Assembly: GCF_014337155.1 (NCBI RefSeq) | Contig: NZ_CP060632.1 | Coordinates: 1,929,001 to 1,993,000 of the forward strand | DNA: 64,000 nucleotides | Reading direction: 5' to 3' | From: Wujia chipingensis | Lineage (GTDB): Bacteria; Bacillota; Clostridia; Lachnospirales; Lachnospiraceae | Shown: positions 25,782-34,432 of the stretch, one piece after another | Layout of the letters: the number at the start of each line of letters is the position of its first letter | How positions within the stretch are numbered: the first letter of the stretch is position 1 | Program-made: the position numbers and the translations under genes | The notes under the pieces: model-generated | The model's input: the letters and a program-made list of their open reading frames with translations, nothing else | Databases searched by the model: none | Told to the model about the DNA's origin: nothing

Positions 25782-25811
25782 AAAAAAGCGGGGCAGCACA
25801 CGCCGCCCCGC
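25782..25811 (-). terminator. intrinsic terminator after the permease gene
   Basis: Minus-strand GC-rich hairpin GCGGGGCGGC / GCTGCCCCGC with a four-base loop, followed by six U. Confidence 0.9.
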
Positions 25812-25824
25812 CGATCCCATACGG

Positions 25825-28203
25825 TTATTCCATCGCCCGCATTTGTTCGATCAGGGATTGCTTTTTCTGTCTGCGGATTGTCCATACAGACAAGATCAGT
25901 TCCATTCCGAACAATACCAGAATGAACAGTCCCATTTCCAAAACCGGGAATTTGTAAGGCACTACATTTCCGGCAAAAGCTCCTATACTCATTTTTCTGC
26001 AAGCAAAGATGGAAGCCGGAAGCCCAACGATCAGCGTCGCCAATGTTGCAAAGAGCGCATAGCACAGCCCCTCACAGATGTTCATTTCACATAGCTGTTT
26101 TTGTGTTAGGCCGATAGAACGCAGAATACTGTTTTCCTGCTTTCGGGCTATCTGGTTAGAGAGTGTCGTATTGATAAGGTTGATAACGCCAAAGAGAAAT
26201 ACCAACCATGAAAGTATCTCCATACTGCCAAACGCAAAAGAATTTGTCATTTCTTCATATTCAATCACTGTATTGATTTCATCTAAGGCAATATTACTAT
26301 GGCTGGCAACAATATTTTTCAATTCAGCTCCCACATAGTCCGTTTTTTTCGGATCGTTTACAATGCTCCATGAATAGTCGAAAGAAGCGATTTCCGGGTG
26401 CAGTTCATGGAACAATGCTTCTGGTGCGAAAAAGAGTACTCCATCGAGGGCCAGTTTTCCATGCCCGGAAGGCGTCTTGTTGGAATCAAACAATCCTGAT
26501 ACAGTGACGGAAACAGGCGGTTGCCCCTCTCCAAAATAAAAGTCAACTGTTGAACCAACACCCATATCCTCATTCTGCTTTAGCACATTATAGTCAATTA
26601 CAATACTACGGGAATCTTTTGGCATCGTTCCTGCTGTCAGAGCCGCTTCAACTGTTGCATAATTCTGGTCGGTCAGCATATCACACATACCACCGCTTTG
26701 GTAAATGTCCGTCTTAAGGGTTGCATAGAGAGATTGTCTGCTTGAAATTATATCTGTAACACCATCAATAGATAAGATTTCCTGTTTTAATTCTTCATTC
26801 AACGGATTTCCCGCTGCCATAACCTTTTCTTCTGTCATTTCAGAATCCAAATAAATTTTATAGTCGCCGTCCGGGAAAAACCGTCTTGCAAGCGCCTCTG
26901 GAGAACGCAGCAAAACAATGGAGGATACCACAAGCAGAATAATTCCGCCCAAACTCAATGAGGCTACAATAGCAACGGTCTTTTTTCGGTCACGCTTAAA
27001 ATTCGCAATTCCCATTGAAACAGGATTGAGCTTGATATTCTTTTTTCGGCTTCGGATGTCCTTTTGTGCCGGGGTAAAACGGACGGCTTCAATCGGGGAA
27101 ATCCCTGCCGCAATTTTTATCGGCTTACGGATGGAAACAGATACCATGATCCAACTGCTTATGAGTGTCAAAATAATCGTTGCCACATAGGAAACAGCAT
27201 TAAATCCCTTGGGAAACAAAAGAAAACCGCCGCATACACCCAGCACTGTACCAATCAAAATCCCGATACTGCCGAGTTTACGCCCCTCCCGCTTTACAAT
27301 CCGCTTGATTTGCTTTGGCGTTGCACCAATCGTCCGTAGCTGCCCGTAGCTCTTGATTTTGTCATTGATGGAGATACGGAAGATACTCTGGATCACAATA
27401 TAGCCGCCGATCAGAACAATGGCAATCACGCCAGCCATCAGTGCAAAATCAAAGGATTTAGAAGCATAGGCAAAATACTTGCTGTTCATTTTGGGCATAG
27501 GAAGCTGATATTCCTCCGCAATCTCCCTGCAATAAGAGGTCATCAGTTCTTCGCCCAACTGGTCGCTGTTTTTGAAATGGACATAGGCGCGATAGCCAGT
27601 CGGGTCAAACCCTTTCCATCCTGTCAGGGCAGCGTTGGAAAGAATGATAGCGCAGGTATTCGCTTCTTTTTCATTTACGCTGTCCATAATGCCGGTAACG
27701 ACATAATCACCATGAAAACTCTCTGTATCTAAGGTCACAGTGTCCCCGATCTTGGCATTGTTTCCATAGGTGGAAAGAAAGTATTCGCTTACAACAACTT
27801 CATTTGCTTTTTCAGGAACCCGGCCCTCTAACAACTCCATCTGCGCCTTGGTAATCTCCATCATTTGCGCGTCGCAATACACATAAGACGCATGATAGCC
27901 CTGTTCTGAAAGCTCCTCACCCAGCATATAGTAGCCGCCTACGCGCTCAAACTCCGGCAGTCCTTTCAGGGTTTCAATGTCGTTTTCCTCTACGCCCAGC
28001 CAGACCGCCTCATAAGTATCGACAACCTGATTGCGCTGCATTTGTGTCAGGGAGGTAGACACAATTCCCGTAAAGCAGATCAGAAATGCCGCCAGCGCAA
28101 CGGCAATCACCACCATCAGATTCCGGCGCTTCTCGCTTTGCAAACTTTTCTTTGCCAGCTTCTTTGTAATGGCGCTGGTATCATTCTCAAAAGGCCATGT
28201 CAT
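25825..28203 (-). CDS. ABC transporter permease, FtsX/MacB type
   Basis: A 792-residue permease. After an N-terminal helix (~30-52) comes a large extracellular domain, then three helices of the first FtsX domain (~255-360). A second extracellular region (~425-650) and three further helices of a second FtsX domain (~660-780) follow. Two-FtsX permeases paired with a MacB/LolD-type ATPase and a two-component system usually give resistance to peptide antibiotics or handle peptides and lipoproteins. Substrate is unknown. It begins 14 bases after the ATPase stop. Confidence 0.88.
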   Translation of the reverse strand: MTWPFENDTSAITKKLAKKSLQSEKRRNLMVVIAVALAAFLICFTGIVSTSLTQMQRNQVVDTYEAVWLGVEENDIETLKGLPEFERVGGYYMLGEELSEQGYHASYVYCDAQMMEITKAQMELLEGRVPEKANEVVVSEYFLSTYGNNAKIGDTVTLDTESFHGDYVVTGIMDSVNEKEANTCAIILSNAALTGWKGFDPTGYRAYVHFKNSDQLGEELMTSYCREIAEEYQLPMPKMNSKYFAYASKSFDFALMAGVIAIVLIGGYIVIQSIFRISINDKIKSYGQLRTIGATPKQIKRIVKREGRKLGSIGILIGTVLGVCGGFLLFPKGFNAVSYVATIILTLISSWIMVSVSIRKPIKIAAGISPIEAVRFTPAQKDIRSRKKNIKLNPVSMGIANFKRDRKKTVAIVASLSLGGIILLVVSSIVLLRSPEALARRFFPDGDYKIYLDSEMTEEKVMAAGNPLNEELKQEILSIDGVTDIISSRQSLYATLKTDIYQSGGMCDMLTDQNYATVEAALTAGTMPKDSRSIVIDYNVLKQNEDMGVGSTVDFYFGEGQPPVSVTVSGLFDSNKTPSGHGKLALDGVLFFAPEALFHELHPEIASFDYSWSIVNDPKKTDYVGAELKNIVASHSNIALDEINTVIEYEEMTNSFAFGSMEILSWLVFLFGVINLINTTLSNQIARKQENSILRSIGLTQKQLCEMNICEGLCYALFATLATLIVGLPASIFACRKMSIGAFAGNVVPYKFPVLEMGLFILVLFGMELILSVWTIRRQKKQSLIEQMRAME

Positions 28204-28217
28204 AGCCTGCCACCTCC

Positions 28218-28883
28218 TTACTCCACAATCTTGCCGTCCTCAATGCGGACAATCCGATCTGCAAGGCGGGCAATGTCGTCATTGTGCGTAATCATCACAA
28301 CAGTTTGCCGGAACTCTGCACTGGTGCGCTTGATAAGCCCCAGCACCTCGGCGCTGGTCTTGCTGTCAAGGTTGCCGGTCGGCTCGTCGGCCAGCACAAT
28401 AGCCGGTTTGGTAATCAAGGCGCGGGCGATAGCCACACGCTGCTGCTGTCCGCCGGAAAGATTGTTCGGCATATTTTTCAGTTTATCTTCCAGCCCCAGC
28501 AGATGAACGATCTCGTCCAAAAACTTCTGATCCACCGTGTCCCCGTCCAGCTCCACCGGCAGGACGATGTTCTCATACACATTCAGGATCGGAACAAGGT
28601 TATAGTTCTGGAAGATAAAGCCGATGTTGCGGCGGCGAAAGATGGTAAGCTGCTCGTCGTTCTTCTTTGCCAGTTCTTCGCCTCGGACAATCACTGTTCC
28701 GCTGGTGGGAGTGTCCAGCCCGCCCATCATGTGAAGCAGGGTGGACTTGCCGCTGCCGGAGGTTCCCACAACGGCCACAAACTCACCGTCATTTACGGAG
28801 AAGTTCACGCCGTCAAGGGCGCGGGTGATATTCGGCTTTGTGCCGTAATACTTTTTCAGATCAATCGTCTGCAAAACGCTCAT
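28218..28883 (-). CDS. ABC transporter ATP-binding protein (MacB/LolD type)
   Basis: A 221-residue ATPase: Walker A GTSGSGKST, Q-loop FIFQNYNLVPILNVYENI, signature LSGGQQQRVAIARAL, Walker B IVLADEPTGNLDSKTS and switch His MITHND. The PTGNLD stretch is typical of the MacB/LolD/FtsE group. The ATG at 28883 has AAAGGAG before it; the longer frame to 29012 runs across the promoter boxes. It forms one operon with the permease. Confidence 0.95.
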   Translation of the reverse strand: MSVLQTIDLKKYYGTKPNITRALDGVNFSVNDGEFVAVVGTSGSGKSTLLHMMGGLDTPTSGTVIVRGEELAKKNDEQLTIFRRRNIGFIFQNYNLVPILNVYENIVLPVELDGDTVDQKFLDEIVHLLGLEDKLKNMPNNLSGGQQQRVAIARALITKPAIVLADEPTGNLDSKTSAEVLGLIKRTSAEFRQTVVMITHNDDIARLADRIVRIEDGKIVE

Positions 28884-28937
28884 ACTCAAAACTCCTTTCA
28901 AGGCTTTCTGCCTGTTGATAAGGTCATTGTAAAACCC

Positions 28938-29014
28938 AAATGTCCGCGAAATGTTACAGCGGCCAAAAAATTTCATTGAAAATCGGGGTGAAATGTTACA
29001 GCGCTCGGACATTT
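28938..29014 (-). promoter_or_regulatory. two convergent regulator boxes before the ABC operon
   Basis: Two complete boxes, AAATGTCCG-N5-TGTTACA at 28938-28958 and its inverse at 28994-29014. They lie 55-130 bases before the ATPase start. The same box precedes the response regulator gene, so this is the probable site through which the element's two-component system controls the transporter. Confidence 0.65.
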
Positions 29015-29015
29015 C

Positions 29016-29058
29016 AAAAAAATTTACGGCGGGCAGCCGGAAATGGCCGTCCGCCGTA
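29016..29058 (-). terminator. intrinsic terminator after the NTF2-like gene
   Basis: Minus-strand hairpin with arms TACGGCGG and CCGCCGTA, followed by a U tract. It separates the regulator transcript from the ABC operon. Confidence 0.8.
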
Positions 29059-29072
29059 GCTCATGATCTGTT

Positions 29073-29492
29073 CTAAAACCAATTCGCCTTTTGATTTCTA
29101 AATTGAGGAGTATCGCTTTCTTGATAAGGATTGTAGGTATTACGGTTACACCCAAACTCTTTTAATGATTTTATTTTATTGTCCTCTGTCCATTCAATCA
29201 AAGAAATACCGTCAAATTCCTCTATATCCCCATTGTTCATTCCATTTTTGAAATACCACTCTACAATCGTTTGATTTTCTTTATGGAAAAATTGCTTGAT
29301 TTCCCAAACTACCACCTTTCCACGGGTATTCCACTCCTGAAACCAATGTTTTACTGTTTTACGATTGCTATACTGGGGACACCAACTTTCTGTATAGAGT
29401 ACATCTTCCGCAAAAATATCATCAATGCCCATATCTTTCTGATAAAGCCACATATCAAACCACAGTCGGATTATTTTTTCTCGTTCATTCAT
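29073..29492 (-). CDS. NTF2/SnoaL-like protein
   Basis: A 139-residue protein with the cone-shaped NTF2/SnoaL pattern: an N-terminal helix (EREKIIRLWFDMWL), a short loop (DIFAEDVLYTES), then beta strands with WEIKQFFHKENQTIVEWYF and ISLIEWTEDNKIKSLKEFG. Function is unknown. The ATG at 29492 follows GCGAGG by 8 bases; a longer frame begins inside the kinase stop. It is strikingly AT-rich compared with the GC-rich genes on both sides and was probably inserted into the cargo later. Confidence 0.65.
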   Translation of the reverse strand: MNEREKIIRLWFDMWLYQKDMGIDDIFAEDVLYTESWCPQYSNRKTVKHWFQEWNTRGKVVVWEIKQFFHKENQTIVEWYFKNGMNNGDIEEFDGISLIEWTEDNKIKSLKEFGCNRNTYNPYQESDTPQFRNQKANWF

Positions 29493-29518
29493 AATAGAAA
29501 CACCTCGCTTGTTTACTT

Positions 29519-30550
29519 TCATTTTGTAGGCAGCATAATGGAAAATTCCGAACCCTTGCCCGGCTCCGAAACCACTTTGACATAGCCGCCCTGCCGCATT
29601 ACAATCTCGCGGGCCAGATACAGGCCAATGCCCACGCCCTGCTGTTCGTGTACTTCTTCCTCACGATAGAAGCGCCGGAAGATGGCAGCCTGATTGCTTT
29701 CGGAAATGCCCTTGCCGGTGTCGGTCACTTTGATCTCCACATACATTTCCCACAGCACCACCGACACAGCGATTTTCCCGCCTGCCGGGGTGTACTTCAC
29801 CGCATTGTCCAGCAGGTTAAAGAGGGCTTCCGATGTCCACTTGCTGTCATGGGAAACGGTCAAATCCTCCGGGCAGTCCACGGACACGGCGATTTCCTTT
29901 TTCTCCGCCGCATACACGATCCCACTCATGGCCTGCGCCACAGTATCAAAAAGACGGCCCAGCTTCTTATCCAACTGGATCACGCCTGTTTCCAGTCGGG
30001 AGGTTTTCACAAGGGCCTGAAAGAGAAAGTCCAGCTTATCCGTCTGGCTGCGGATTCCCCGGATAAAGTCGGTGCGCTCCGCCTCGGTCATGGGCTTTTC
30101 CAGCAGGGTGTCCGTCGCCATTTTCAGATTGCTTACCGGCGTTTTCACCTGATGGGAAATATCCGATACAAGGGTCTGTAACTCCTGCCGTTCCTCGTCC
30201 ACCCGGCGGCGGTTCTCCTGCATGATCTGGTAAAGCCTTGCCAGCCGGTGTCCGATTCTGGCAAGCTGGGTTTCGCTGTCCTCTGGCCGCTGGGGCGCTT
30301 CATTCCCGGCGATCATGTGGTCTAAGGTCTGGCACAGGTCAGCGGTAAACTGCGACAGCCGCTTTCCAAACGCCTGCGTCAGTACAAAAATCCCCACAAG
30401 GGCGCACAGCAGCAGCGTCCCGCCTGTCAGCAGCACCGCAATCTGTTTTGTCACAAGAAACAGGGCTATGGTGATCCCGGACATGGAGAGGACAAGCTCC
30501 ATTGCCACCCGGCCAAACAGCCGCTTTACCGAGAGGTTTTGAAACTTCAT
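29519..30550 (-). CDS. sensor histidine kinase of the ABC cargo
   Basis: A 343-residue kinase with two close N-terminal helices (~17-36, ~41-60), a short linker, H box SDISHQVKTPVSNLK and ATPase boxes NLLDNAVKYT, DTGKGI and GVGIGLYLA. Lack of an external sensor fits kinases that detect the flux of a partner ABC transporter. The ATG at 30550 overlaps the regulator TGA (ATGA), so the two are coupled. Confidence 0.92.
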   Translation of the reverse strand: MKFQNLSVKRLFGRVAMELVLSMSGITIALFLVTKQIAVLLTGGTLLLCALVGIFVLTQAFGKRLSQFTADLCQTLDHMIAGNEAPQRPEDSETQLARIGHRLARLYQIMQENRRRVDEERQELQTLVSDISHQVKTPVSNLKMATDTLLEKPMTEAERTDFIRGIRSQTDKLDFLFQALVKTSRLETGVIQLDKKLGRLFDTVAQAMSGIVYAAEKKEIAVSVDCPEDLTVSHDSKWTSEALFNLLDNAVKYTPAGGKIAVSVVLWEMYVEIKVTDTGKGISESNQAAIFRRFYREEEVHEQQGVGIGLYLAREIVMRQGGYVKVVSEPGKGSEFSIMLPTK

Positions 30551-31239
30551 TTTGCCTCGCCTCCCGTCCATTGATAGCCCATGCCGTAAACAGTCTTGAT
30601 GTAGGGTGCGCCGCCGTCAGATTCAATCTTGCTGCGAATCCGGCTGATGGAGGTTGTCAGGGTGTGTTCGTCTACAAACCTCTCGTCTATATCCCACAGC
30701 TTTTCCAAAAGCTGCCCACGGGTCAGCACTTGCCGGGGATTTTTGCGGAACAGGTTCAGCATTTTATACTCCATCGGGGATAGGGTCAGGGGCTTGCCGT
30801 TTAGGGAAGCCGTCTGCTCCGAGAAGTCCAGAAACAGCCGCCCGTCGTCGTAAATGTCCTTGGCCGGTTTGTGGTGTTCCAGCATAGCGAACATGGCTTT
30901 GATTTTTCGCTGCAAGGCCCCGATCACAAAGGGCTTTGTGATGTAGTCCACCGCGCCCACCTCATAGCCCCGTATCTGGTCGCTCTCCTGATCGTTGGCG
31001 GTCAGGAATATTACGATGGTGTCCGGGTGCTGGGGCTTTATCAGCTTGCACAGCTCAAAACCGTTCCCATCTGGCAGGTTAATGTCCAACAGCACTAAAT
31101 CAAATTCCCGCTGGCGGATGGCTTCGGCTGCGGTTCTGGCATTTAGAGTAGAAGTCACGCCGTAGCCGTCTGCGGTCAGGTTATAGGCTAACATCTTATT
31201 CAAAAAACTGTCGTCCTCGACAATTAAAATCTGCTTCAT
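30547..31239 (-). CDS. OmpR-family response regulator of the ABC cargo
   Basis: A 230-residue regulator: acidic pocket VEDD, phosphoacceptor in LVLLDINLPDGNGFE, Lys in ITKPF, and a winged helix with RQVLTRGQLLEKLWD and TTSISRIRSKIE. The ATG at 31239 is preceded by AAGGAAGTGAGG. A longer frame to 31320 would cross the operator box at 31280. The protein presumably binds the AAATGTCCG-N5-TGTWACA boxes. Confidence 0.93.
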   Translation of the reverse strand: MKQILIVEDDSFLNKMLAYNLTADGYGVTSTLNARTAAEAIRQREFDLVLLDINLPDGNGFELCKLIKPQHPDTIVIFLTANDQESDQIRGYEVGAVDYITKPFVIGALQRKIKAMFAMLEHHKPAKDIYDDGRLFLDFSEQTASLNGKPLTLSPMEYKMLNLFRKNPRQVLTRGQLLEKLWDIDERFVDEHTLTTSISRIRSKIESDGGAPYIKTVYGMGYQWTGGEAK

Positions 31240-31279
31240 ATCCTCACTTCCTTTGCTTTTTGCAGATAGTATAACAGGC

Positions 31280-31300
31280 AAATGTCCGAGAATTGTTACA
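31280..31300 (-). promoter_or_regulatory. regulator box before the response regulator gene
   Basis: AAATGTCCG-N5-TGTTACA, 41 bases before the start codon. A TATACT -10 box lies between it and the gene, so the box overlaps the -35 position, the usual place for an activator of this family. Suggests autoregulation. Confidence 0.6.
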
Positions 31301-31359
31301 AGGACAAATATATTTATCATATTACAGCTTTTTTATGTGTACTGCAATTTTATAAAAGA

Positions 31360-31391
31360 AAGGACAGCAGTATCATCAAATTGCTGTCCTT
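31360..31391 (-). terminator. intrinsic terminator inside the right element end
   Basis: Arms AAGGACAGCA and TGCTGTCCTT followed by TTCTTTT on the minus strand. It would stop transcripts entering from the split xre gene before they reach the regulator promoter. Confidence 0.7.
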
Positions 31392-31445
31392 GCGGTTTAT
31401 TATAGCTGGTAGTGTATAAGCGTGGGTTCATCATATTTGGTGTGG

Positions 31446-31468
31446 TATCTTTAACTATGGGAAACTCC
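31446..31468. repeat. attR: right end and terminal inverted repeat of the mobilizable element
   Basis: TATCTTTAACTATGGGAAAC (31446-31465), inverse of the left arm with 18 of 20 matches, then the core CTCC (31465-31468) and host xre sequence. Joining the two arms rebuilds an attP with the dyad GGGAAAC-TCCC-GTTTCCC at its centre. Confidence 0.7.
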
Positions 31469-31588
31469 ACTTTCCCATTTTGACACCGCTTTATCTGAAA
31501 CGCCGACAAGTACACCCAACTGATATTGAGACAGGCCTTTTCTCTGTCGTAGTGTACTGATAAAATTTCCAAAACTATAGTCTCTCAT
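31469..31588 (-). pseudogene. 5' half of the split XRE regulator gene
   Basis: CGGAGG and ATG at 31588, then RDYSFGNFISTLRQRKGLSQYQLGVLVGVSDKAVSKWESG: helices 1-3 of a Cro/CI domain. Past the junction the frame enters the element and stops after a few codons (SHS). The rest of the domain is at 17274-17359. Confidence 0.8.
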
Positions 31589-31740
31589 ACTTATCCTCCG
31601 CTACTTGCTAATTACATTTTACACCAAAATAGTTCATTTGCAATTTGTTCATATCGAATTAAAGTAGATTTTTGTTGTTCGAAGCAATTGCGATTCCGAT
31701 TATCACGAAACTGCGTGACTATTCACTTTTATTTGATAAC

Positions 31741-31765
31741 AAAAAAGAGAGCCACAGAGTGACTC
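31741..31765 (-). terminator. intrinsic terminator after the EamA gene
   Basis: Hairpin GAGTCAC-TCT-GTGGCTC followed by TCTTTTTTG on the minus strand, about 90 bases past the transporter stop. The bases from 31589 to 31740 hold the xre promoter region and no gene. Confidence 0.65.
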
Positions 31766-31855
31766 CCCCAGTGCAGTCCGGAAACATACACCTCATTCAA
31801 TACAGATAATATACAAGATTATTATAAAAATGCAAGCACAATCAAATAATAGCCT

Positions 31856-32767
31856 CTACTTTCGCATCTGCGGCACCTGTGCCAAGATCACTGCGGTGAA
31901 CACAAGCACGCAGCCAACGATTTCCCGCGGTGCTAACACCTCATGCAATACGACGAATCCACCGATCACTGCAAATACAGATTCCAGGCTCATCACGATG
32001 GATGCAACTGCCGGATCTGCATATTTCTGTCCTGCGATCTGAAGCGTATACGCGATACCGCTCGAGAAGATACCCGCATATAGGATTGGGAACCACGCGG
32101 CGGCAAGATCACTCCATGCCGGTTGTTCAAAGATTGCCATACAGATCAGAGATAACACACCGTTCGTAATAAACTGGATGCACGAGATCTTCACGCTGTC
32201 ACAATCGTTAAAATGATCGACCGTCAGGATATGTCCGGTGAAGCAGACTGCGCACAGAAGCCCAAGCAGATCTCCAAAATACAGATTGTCGATACCGCCT
32301 GACATGCACAGCATGTACATACCACCAAGGCAGACAAAAACTGCCACATAAACAATCTTATGTAATTTCTTCCCGAGTAATCCGGATACGATTGCAACCA
32401 TAACCACATACGTTGCGGTGAGAAACCCCGATCTGCCGGAGCTGGCCACGCCTTCCGGATATGCCGCGATACCACTCTGTTGCAGATTCGTTGCGAAAAA
32501 CAACACACAGCCACAGAGGATACCACCGATCACGGTCCGTTTTATACTTTCTTTTTCGACCGGTTCTCCACTTACCTTTGCTTTCTGCTTCTTCATTCCC
32601 GTGCGAGCAAGAATCAATAGCGCAAGAAATGCCGCTCCAACTATGGAGCGGCTTCCGTTAAATGTAAATGTTCCAATCTGATCAGATGCTGTTGTCTGTG
32701 CTACGAACGTCGTTCCCCAGAAAAACGCGGCAAACAGCAACATAATACTTCCTTTTGTCTTTTTCAT
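31856..32767 (-). CDS. EamA-family (DMT) transporter
   Basis: A 303-residue protein with ten hydrophobic helices in two EamA repeats, the first beginning GSIMLLFAAFFWGTTFVAQ and the second LYFGDLLGLLCAVCFTG. EamA proteins are often exporters of amino acids or metabolites. Its start, with AGAGG before the ATG at 32767, lies 10 bases after the nhaC-like stop, so it is the last gene of a ddh-nhaC-eamA operon. This makes export of a lysine-pathway compound plausible but unproven. Confidence 0.85.
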   Translation of the reverse strand: MKKTKGSIMLLFAAFFWGTTFVAQTTASDQIGTFTFNGSRSIVGAAFLALLILARTGMKKQKAKVSGEPVEKESIKRTVIGGILCGCVLFFATNLQQSGIAAYPEGVASSGRSGFLTATYVVMVAIVSGLLGKKLHKIVYVAVFVCLGGMYMLCMSGGIDNLYFGDLLGLLCAVCFTGHILTVDHFNDCDSVKISCIQFITNGVLSLICMAIFEQPAWSDLAAAWFPILYAGIFSSGIAYTLQIAGQKYADPAVASIVMSLESVFAVIGGFVVLHEVLAPREIVGCVLVFTAVILAQVPQMRK

Positions 32768-32777
32768 TTCAAGCCTC

Positions 32778-34355
32778 TTATTCTGCATCAATTGGATCTT
32801 TCTTTTTCTCAACTGTCTTGATCACCTGCAACACAACATACAGTAAAATCAGGCCGATTACCAGCGGAATCACAGGACTCTTCATTACTCCCGGAAGTCC
32901 CTTGCTATTACCAAAGAATCCGGCAATAATGTAAGTGACGAACGATACAAGTGCGACTGTAATCGCATATGGAAGCTGTGTGCTTACATGATTGATGTGA
33001 TTACACTGTGCACCTGCGGATGCCATAATTGTCGTATCCGAAATCGGGGAACAATGGTCTCCACATACGGCACCTGCCATACATGCAGAGATGGAAATGA
33101 TCATCATCGTTGCGTTTGTTCCCTCGAATGCATTTACAACGATCGGAATCAGCATACCGAAGGTTCCCCATGAGGTTCCGGTTGCAAACGCAAGGAAGCA
33201 TGCAATGATAAATACAAGTGCCGGCAGGAAACTAAGCAACGCATCCGGCGTACTCTTCACGAGCTCTGCCACAAATTCTTTTGCGCCAAGGCTGTCTGTC
33301 ATCGCCTTCAATGTCCAGGCAAATGTCAGAATTAAAATTGCAGGAACCATCGCTTTAAATCCTTCCGGAATACAAGACATGGATTCGCTGAATTTCAATA
33401 CGCGGCGGAACATATAATAGATAATCGTAATCACAAGTGCAAAGAAGCTGCCATACATCAATCCAACCGATGCATCACTGCCCGAAAATGCTTCTACAAA
33501 TCCAACGCCTGAGAAAAATCCACCACTGTAAATCATGCCGATGACACAGGCTGTAATCAGAACGATCATTGGGAATACAAGGTCAATCACTTTCCCCTTT
33601 GTCTCAACGACTTCATTTTCCGCGTTTGCATATGGACGGTCCGGTGTCGTGTAGATATCGCCCTTCAAAGCGTTCTTCTCATGCGTCCGCATCGGACCAT
33701 AATCAATCTTTCTAACGATCAAAACAATCATAAATATAATCGTGAAAAGCGCATAATAGTTATACGGAATTGCACGGATAAAGATGGAGAATCCGTCCTC
33801 TCCCTCTACGAATCCGGCTACTGCTGCTGCCCATGATGAAATCGGAGCAATGATACAGACCGGAGCTGCTGTCGCATCAATGATATACGAAAGCTTCGCA
33901 CGCGATACCTGATGCTTGTCTGTCACAGGACGCATCACGCTTCCAACTGTCAGACAGTTAAAATAATCATCAATAAAGATCAAAACACCGAGCGCAACTG
34001 ACGCTAACTGTGCGCCAATCCGCGTCTTGATATGGGCGCTTGCCCATCGTCCGAACGCTGCCGAACCACCGGCTTTGTTCATCATACAGACCATAACACC
34101 GAGTATTACAAGAAATACCAGAATACCCATGTTATATGAATTGGTCAGCACGCGGACGATTCCGTCTTTGAATACATGGTTTACGGTTGCTTCAAATCTG
34201 AAGTTGGACCAGAACAGTCCACCGATCACAATTCCTAAAAAGAGTGAACTGTAAACCTCCTTTGTAATGAGTGCCAGCACGATTGCCACGACCGGCGGGA
34301 TTAATGCCCAGAATGTTGCGTACATCTGTGGCACGTAATTTGCGATTTCTTCCAT
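32778..34355 (-). CDS. NhaC-family Na+/H+ or amino-acid antiporter
   Basis: A 525-residue polytopic protein with about twelve helices and the NhaC signatures IFIDDYFNCLTVGSVMRPVTD, FATGTSWGTFGMLIPI and AGAVCGDHCSPISDTTIMASAGA. NhaC relatives exchange Na+ or H+ for cations, organic acids or amino acids (malate/lactate, tyrosine, lysine), and the family cannot be assigned from sequence alone. It lies 77 bases after ddh and 10 bases before the EamA gene. Confidence 0.87.
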   Translation of the reverse strand: MEEIANYVPQMYATFWALIPPVVAIVLALITKEVYSSLFLGIVIGGLFWSNFRFEATVNHVFKDGIVRVLTNSYNMGILVFLVILGVMVCMMNKAGGSAAFGRWASAHIKTRIGAQLASVALGVLIFIDDYFNCLTVGSVMRPVTDKHQVSRAKLSYIIDATAAPVCIIAPISSWAAAVAGFVEGEDGFSIFIRAIPYNYYALFTIIFMIVLIVRKIDYGPMRTHEKNALKGDIYTTPDRPYANAENEVVETKGKVIDLVFPMIVLITACVIGMIYSGGFFSGVGFVEAFSGSDASVGLMYGSFFALVITIIYYMFRRVLKFSESMSCIPEGFKAMVPAILILTFAWTLKAMTDSLGAKEFVAELVKSTPDALLSFLPALVFIIACFLAFATGTSWGTFGMLIPIVVNAFEGTNATMMIISISACMAGAVCGDHCSPISDTTIMASAGAQCNHINHVSTQLPYAITVALVSFVTYIIAGFFGNSKGLPGVMKSPVIPLVIGLILLYVVLQVIKTVEKKKDPIDAE

Positions 34356-34432
34356 CTTCTCTCTTCTCTCCTCGTTTTCTTTCTTATTGTCTGCCGCCCA
34401 TATTCAGTCGGCGACATGGTATCTGGTGCATC

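Larger units (their letters stand above)
17359..31467. mobile_element. 14.1 kb integrative mobilizable element with serine recombinase
   Basis: Complete element bounded by attL and attR in a split xre gene. From the left it holds a large serine recombinase, TnpW, iteron-like repeats, VapE-like helicase, CHC2 primase, MobQ relaxase, a DUF3847 accessory protein, oriT, a Cys-rich protein, a helix-turn-helix protein, a DUF6076 protein, and cargo made of an FtsX-type ABC transporter with its own two-component system. It has no mating-pair genes, so it would need a helper for transfer. Its base composition is visibly richer in G and C than both flanks, which supports horizontal origin. Confidence 0.85.

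Noticed and set aside
31333..31572. Minus-strand frame of 79 codons near the right end of the element
   Set aside because: It is out of frame with the xre half that has the proper ATG and ribosome site at 31588 and shows no domain.
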